A stretch of DNA of 64,000 nt, taken from NCBI RefSeq assembly GCF_008704795.1, contig NZ_CP023690.1, forward strand, positions 9,434,501-9,498,500, written 5' to 3'. The stretch comes from Streptomyces spectabilis (lineage in GTDB: Bacteria; Actinomycetota; Actinomycetes; Streptomycetales; Streptomycetaceae). A model generated the notes under the pieces. That model saw only the letters and a program-made list of their open reading frames with translations. It did no database searches and was not told where the DNA came from. Position numbers and translations under genes: made by a program. Below are positions 61,966 to 64,000 of this stretch, piece after piece. Every line of letters begins with the position of its first letter. The first letter of the stretch is position 1.

Positions 61966-62580
61966 ATGCCCGCACAGGAGAGTCAGGACGAGGAACAGGC
62001 TCGTGTGCCGATGAGCGCGCAGGAGATCGAGGCGGCCACGGTCGGGGCGGCGCCGCGCCTCGATGGGCAGGTGACGCTCAGGGCGTACGACCCGCGCTGG
62101 GCCGAGGCCTTCGCACGGGAAGCGGCGGCGATCCGGGACGTGCTCGGCGGAGTGCGGCACGAGATCGAGCACGCGGGGTCGACCTCGGTGCCGGGGCTCG
62201 TCGCCAAGCCGGTCGTGGACATGGTGCTCACCCTGCCCGAGCCCGGCGACGAGGCGGCGTACGTACCGGCCCTGGAGGGGATCGGATTCCGGCTCGCCAT
62301 CCGGGAACCCGAGTGGTTCGAGCACCGCGTGCTGCGCAAACAGGACCTGGGGTCGGGCGCCGACTCGGCGAACCTGCACGTGTTCCCGAGCGGCTGCCCG
62401 GAGGTGACGCGCATGCTGTCGTTCCGTGACCGGCTGCGCGCGCACCCGGACGACCGGGAGCTGTACGCCCGCACCAAGCGGCAACTCGCCGCCCGCACCT
62501 GGGCGTACACGCAGAACTACGCCGACGCCAAGTCGGACGTGGTCGCGGAGATCCTGGAGCGGGCGGCGCGGGGGAGCTGA
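61966..62580 (+). CDS. GrpB/UPF0157 family nucleotidyltransferase-like protein
   Basis: 204 residues. GrpB features: VTLRAYDPRWAEAFAREAAA, IEHAGSTSVPGLVAKPVVDM (nucleotidyltransferase-like GS motif with Asp) and ANLHVFPSGCPEVTRMLSFR. The start at 61966 is preferred; the frame is open to 61861 through the terminator region. Biochemical role unknown. Confidence 0.9.
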   Translation: MPAQESQDEEQARVPMSAQEIEAATVGAAPRLDGQVTLRAYDPRWAEAFAREAAAIRDVLGGVRHEIEHAGSTSVPGLVAKPVVDMVLTLPEPGDEAAYVPALEGIGFRLAIREPEWFEHRVLRKQDLGSGADSANLHVFPSGCPEVTRMLSFRDRLRAHPDDRELYARTKRQLAARTWAYTQNYADAKSDVVAEILERAARGS

Positions 62581-62585
62581 GGGTG

Positions 62586-62613
62586 GCGGCCCCGGCCGGG
62601 TGGCCGGGGCCGC
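62586..62613. terminator. Bidirectional terminator
   Basis: A 12-bp stem (GCGGCCCCGGCC/GGCCGGGGCCGC) with a GGGT loop between convergent genes. Confidence 0.85.
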
Positions 62614-62623
62614 GCGGCGGGCG

Positions 62624-63436
62624 TCAGGCGGCCGGGGCCAGAGCCGTGCGGCCGGGCGCGGCGAGGGCGGGAGCGCCGTCCGGGACGGGCACCGCGGCGA
62701 AGATCGCGTCCTGCTGCTCCTGCAGCTCCTTCTTGCGCTCGGGGCTGGTGGAGGGCAGCCGCAGCTCCTCGTACAGCTTGTGCGTCTCCTCCTGGGCGTA
62801 CTTGCTCGCCGGGGTGTGGAACTGCACCTCGAACCGCTGCTGCGAACCGGGGGCGCGCCAGCCCGAGTTGAGTCCCTTGTAGCCCTTCGGCCGGCCCCAG
62901 GTGTTGGACCACTTCGTGTTGTCGTTGCCCCAGGCGGACAGTACCTCGGAGGCGATGGTGACACCGGTGACGTAGTCGTCGTCGGACCACTGGAAGGTGT
63001 AGCGCACCGCGTCGCTCAGCCGGGCCAGGGCGTCGTCGACGTTCTGCTCCGGGTGCTCCTTGAGGTCCGTGGCGACCTTCCGCTTGAGGGAGTCGGGGGA
63101 CTTGAGGCGGTGGTCGAAGCCGACGAGTTCGGCCTGGCTGAGGTCGGCGGCGTCCCGTACGTCGCTGCTGATCGACGGCTCGGCCGCACGGGCGCGGGCG
63201 AGGTAGGTGTCGACCTTCCGGTTCTCGGCGGCATCCAGGCGCAGCCCGTCGCGCTCCCAGCCGTCCTCGTCGTCGCGCTGCGCCGGGCCGCCGTGCGGAG
63301 CGGTGGCGGTGGTGTGCTTGCCCGTCTTGGCGGAGTGGTCGGCGGCGTACGCGGTGAGCCCGGTCGTGGCCGTGGACAGGGCGACGGCGGCGGCCAGTAC
63401 GGCGGCGGTCCGGCCCAGGCGGTGCTGCGTGGTCAT
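62624..63436 (-). CDS. Secreted ATP nucleotide 3'-pyrophosphokinase
   Basis: 270 residues with a signal peptide (RTAAVLAAAVALSTATTGLT, cleavage after AYA). The mature part has a RelA/SpoT-synthetase-like core: DHRLKSPDSLKRKV, DDALARLSDAVRYTFQW, GRPKGYKGLN and RFEVQFHTPASKYAQEETHK. This matches the extracellular Streptomyces enzymes that move pyrophosphate from ATP to the 3'-OH of purine nucleotides. Export of a (p)ppApp-type synthetase is unusual; its role outside the cell is unknown. Confidence 0.85.
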   Translation of the reverse strand: MTTQHRLGRTAAVLAAAVALSTATTGLTAYAADHSAKTGKHTTATAPHGGPAQRDDEDGWERDGLRLDAAENRKVDTYLARARAAEPSISSDVRDAADLSQAELVGFDHRLKSPDSLKRKVATDLKEHPEQNVDDALARLSDAVRYTFQWSDDDYVTGVTIASEVLSAWGNDNTKWSNTWGRPKGYKGLNSGWRAPGSQQRFEVQFHTPASKYAQEETHKLYEELRLPSTSPERKKELQEQQDAIFAAVPVPDGAPALAAPGRTALAPAA

Positions 63437-63467
63437 GCGGCGGTGGTGTCCCTTCTCGCGCGTGGCA

Positions 63468-63497
63468 CCGCCCGCCCCGGTTCAGCGGGGCGGGCGG
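63468..63497 (-). terminator. Terminator after the FAD monooxygenase gene
   Basis: A perfect 12-bp stem (CCGCCCGCCCCG/CGGGGCGGGCGG) with loop GTTCAG, downstream of the minus-strand gene ending at 63615. Confidence 0.8.
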
Positions 63498-63614
63498 TGA
63501 TCGTCGCCGGGGACAACGGACGAACGGCGCAGAAGTACCGTCGAGCGGCCCGCGCGGCGGACATTGGCGTGATGCGGCCGTCCGGCGGCGGAATCGCGTG
63601 GGGGAGCGGGGCTG

Positions 63615-64000
63615 TCAGCCGCCTGCCGAGCCGGTGACCGCCGCGAGGGCCCGGCGGAGCGCGGTGTCGCTCGGCGGGGCGTCGGGCCAGCGGGCGGCGA
63701 TGTGGCCGTCGGGCCGGACGAGCAGCGCTCCGTGGGCGCCCAGCGCGCAGCTGTCGGCCTGCTCGGCGGTGAGGGCCTCCACGCGCGAGGGCCACGGCCC
63801 GCCCAGCCGTTGCACCCACCGGGCCGGGTCCGGTGTGAACAGGGTGAACCACTCGCCGCAGGCGTCGAGCGTCGAGCGGCCCGGGGCGAGCCAGAGGTGG
63901 GGCATGCGATGGCCGGGCCTGGGGGTGGGGACGTAGTCCGTGCCCGGCGCCGACGGATCCGCCGGGCCGGGGGACGAGGGGGTGTCGGTGAGCACGGCCC
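63615..64000 (-). CDS. FAD-dependent aromatic monooxygenase, C-terminal part (runs off the window)
   Basis: About 128 codons: PGHRMPHLWLAPGRSTLDAC, GEWFTLFTPDPARWVQRLGG and ALGAHGALLVRPDGHIAARW. These are the C-terminal thioredoxin-like domain of PheA/TfdB-type and polyketide-tailoring hydroxylases. The FAD-binding part lies beyond 64000. Although GTG 63995 is open, it is internal. Confidence 0.8.
   Translation of the reverse strand, partial: AVLTDTPSSPGPADPSAPGTDYVPTPRPGHRMPHLWLAPGRSTLDACGEWFTLFTPDPARWVQRLGGPWPSRVEALTAEQADSCALGAHGALLVRPDGHIAARWPDAPPSDTALRRALAAVTGSAGG

Noticed and set aside
1..64000. CRISPR array, tRNA or rRNA genes
   Set aside because: No regularly spaced short repeats and no tRNA or rRNA signatures were seen on reading either strand; a tRNAscan-type search would settle it.

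Overview
The window is high-GC DNA with the codon bias, GTG starts and strong GGAGG ribosome sites of a Streptomyces-type actinomycete. Its core (about 8-46 kb) looks like a Streptomyces counterpart of the mycobacterial dormancy (DosR/DevR) regulon. It has a DevR/OsdR-type response regulator (17117-17818) and a double-GAF DevS/OsdK-type sensor kinase (18951-20693). Around them lie five tandem-domain universal stress proteins, an Acg-like nitroreductase plus a decayed second copy, two CBS-BON proteins, an OsmC protein, a LysM protein and a DoxX protein. The same region carries a fermentation and energy set: phosphoketolase, GAPDH, PPK2, pyruvate formate-lyase with its activase, AdhE, PPDK and a GNAT/ADP-forming acyl-CoA ligase fusion. 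A palindrome, GGNCC-N4-GGNCC, recurs in at least eleven of the intergenic promoter regions of this block and is my best candidate for the shared operator.

Layout. 0-2.5 kb: a P450-type ferredoxin, a DUF2637 membrane protein and a frameshifted gene. 2.6-7.5 kb: an operon of a response regulator, a histidine kinase and a second kinase-like protein that has lost its phospho-acceptor histidine. 8-25 kb: glycolytic/phosphoketolase genes, stress proteins and the regulators. 25-28 kb: pflB-pflA. 28-41 kb: two conflict-type gene sets interleaved with metabolism, namely a caspase-like protease with an EACC1 partner (28.2-30.2 kb) and a trypsin-STAND-repeat protein with a TRYPCO1-type partner (37.0-40.5 kb), with adhE and ppdK between them. 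41-46.7 kb: the GNAT-ligase, CBS proteins, a flavodoxin and a hydrogenase large-subunit remnant.

46.8-59 kb is a mobile-element graveyard. It holds a transposase interrupted by a core-deleted IS4-type transposase, an IS5 remnant, and an ISL3 transposase interrupted by a group II intron whose 5' part has been replaced by an IS630 remnant. Between these sit a three-gene membrane/DUF5955 operon, a TetR-SDR pair flanked by inverted repeats, a duplicated segment and small unknown genes. 59-64 kb returns to ordinary chromosomal genes: two acetyltransferases, a small exported protein, a DoxX protein, a GrpB-family protein, a secreted ATP nucleotide 3'-pyrophosphokinase, and the C-terminus of an FAD monooxygenase running off the end.

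How it may work together (inference): under oxygen or redox stress OsdK-OsdR would switch on a low-oxygen survival programme. Phosphoketolase and PFL would supply acetyl-phosphate and acetyl-CoA, AdhE would re-oxidise NADH, the ADP-forming ligase could recover ATP, and PPDK and PPK2 would adjust PEP/pyruvate and nucleotide pools. USP, CBS and nitroreductase proteins would serve as dormancy effectors. No tRNA, rRNA or CRISPR array was seen.
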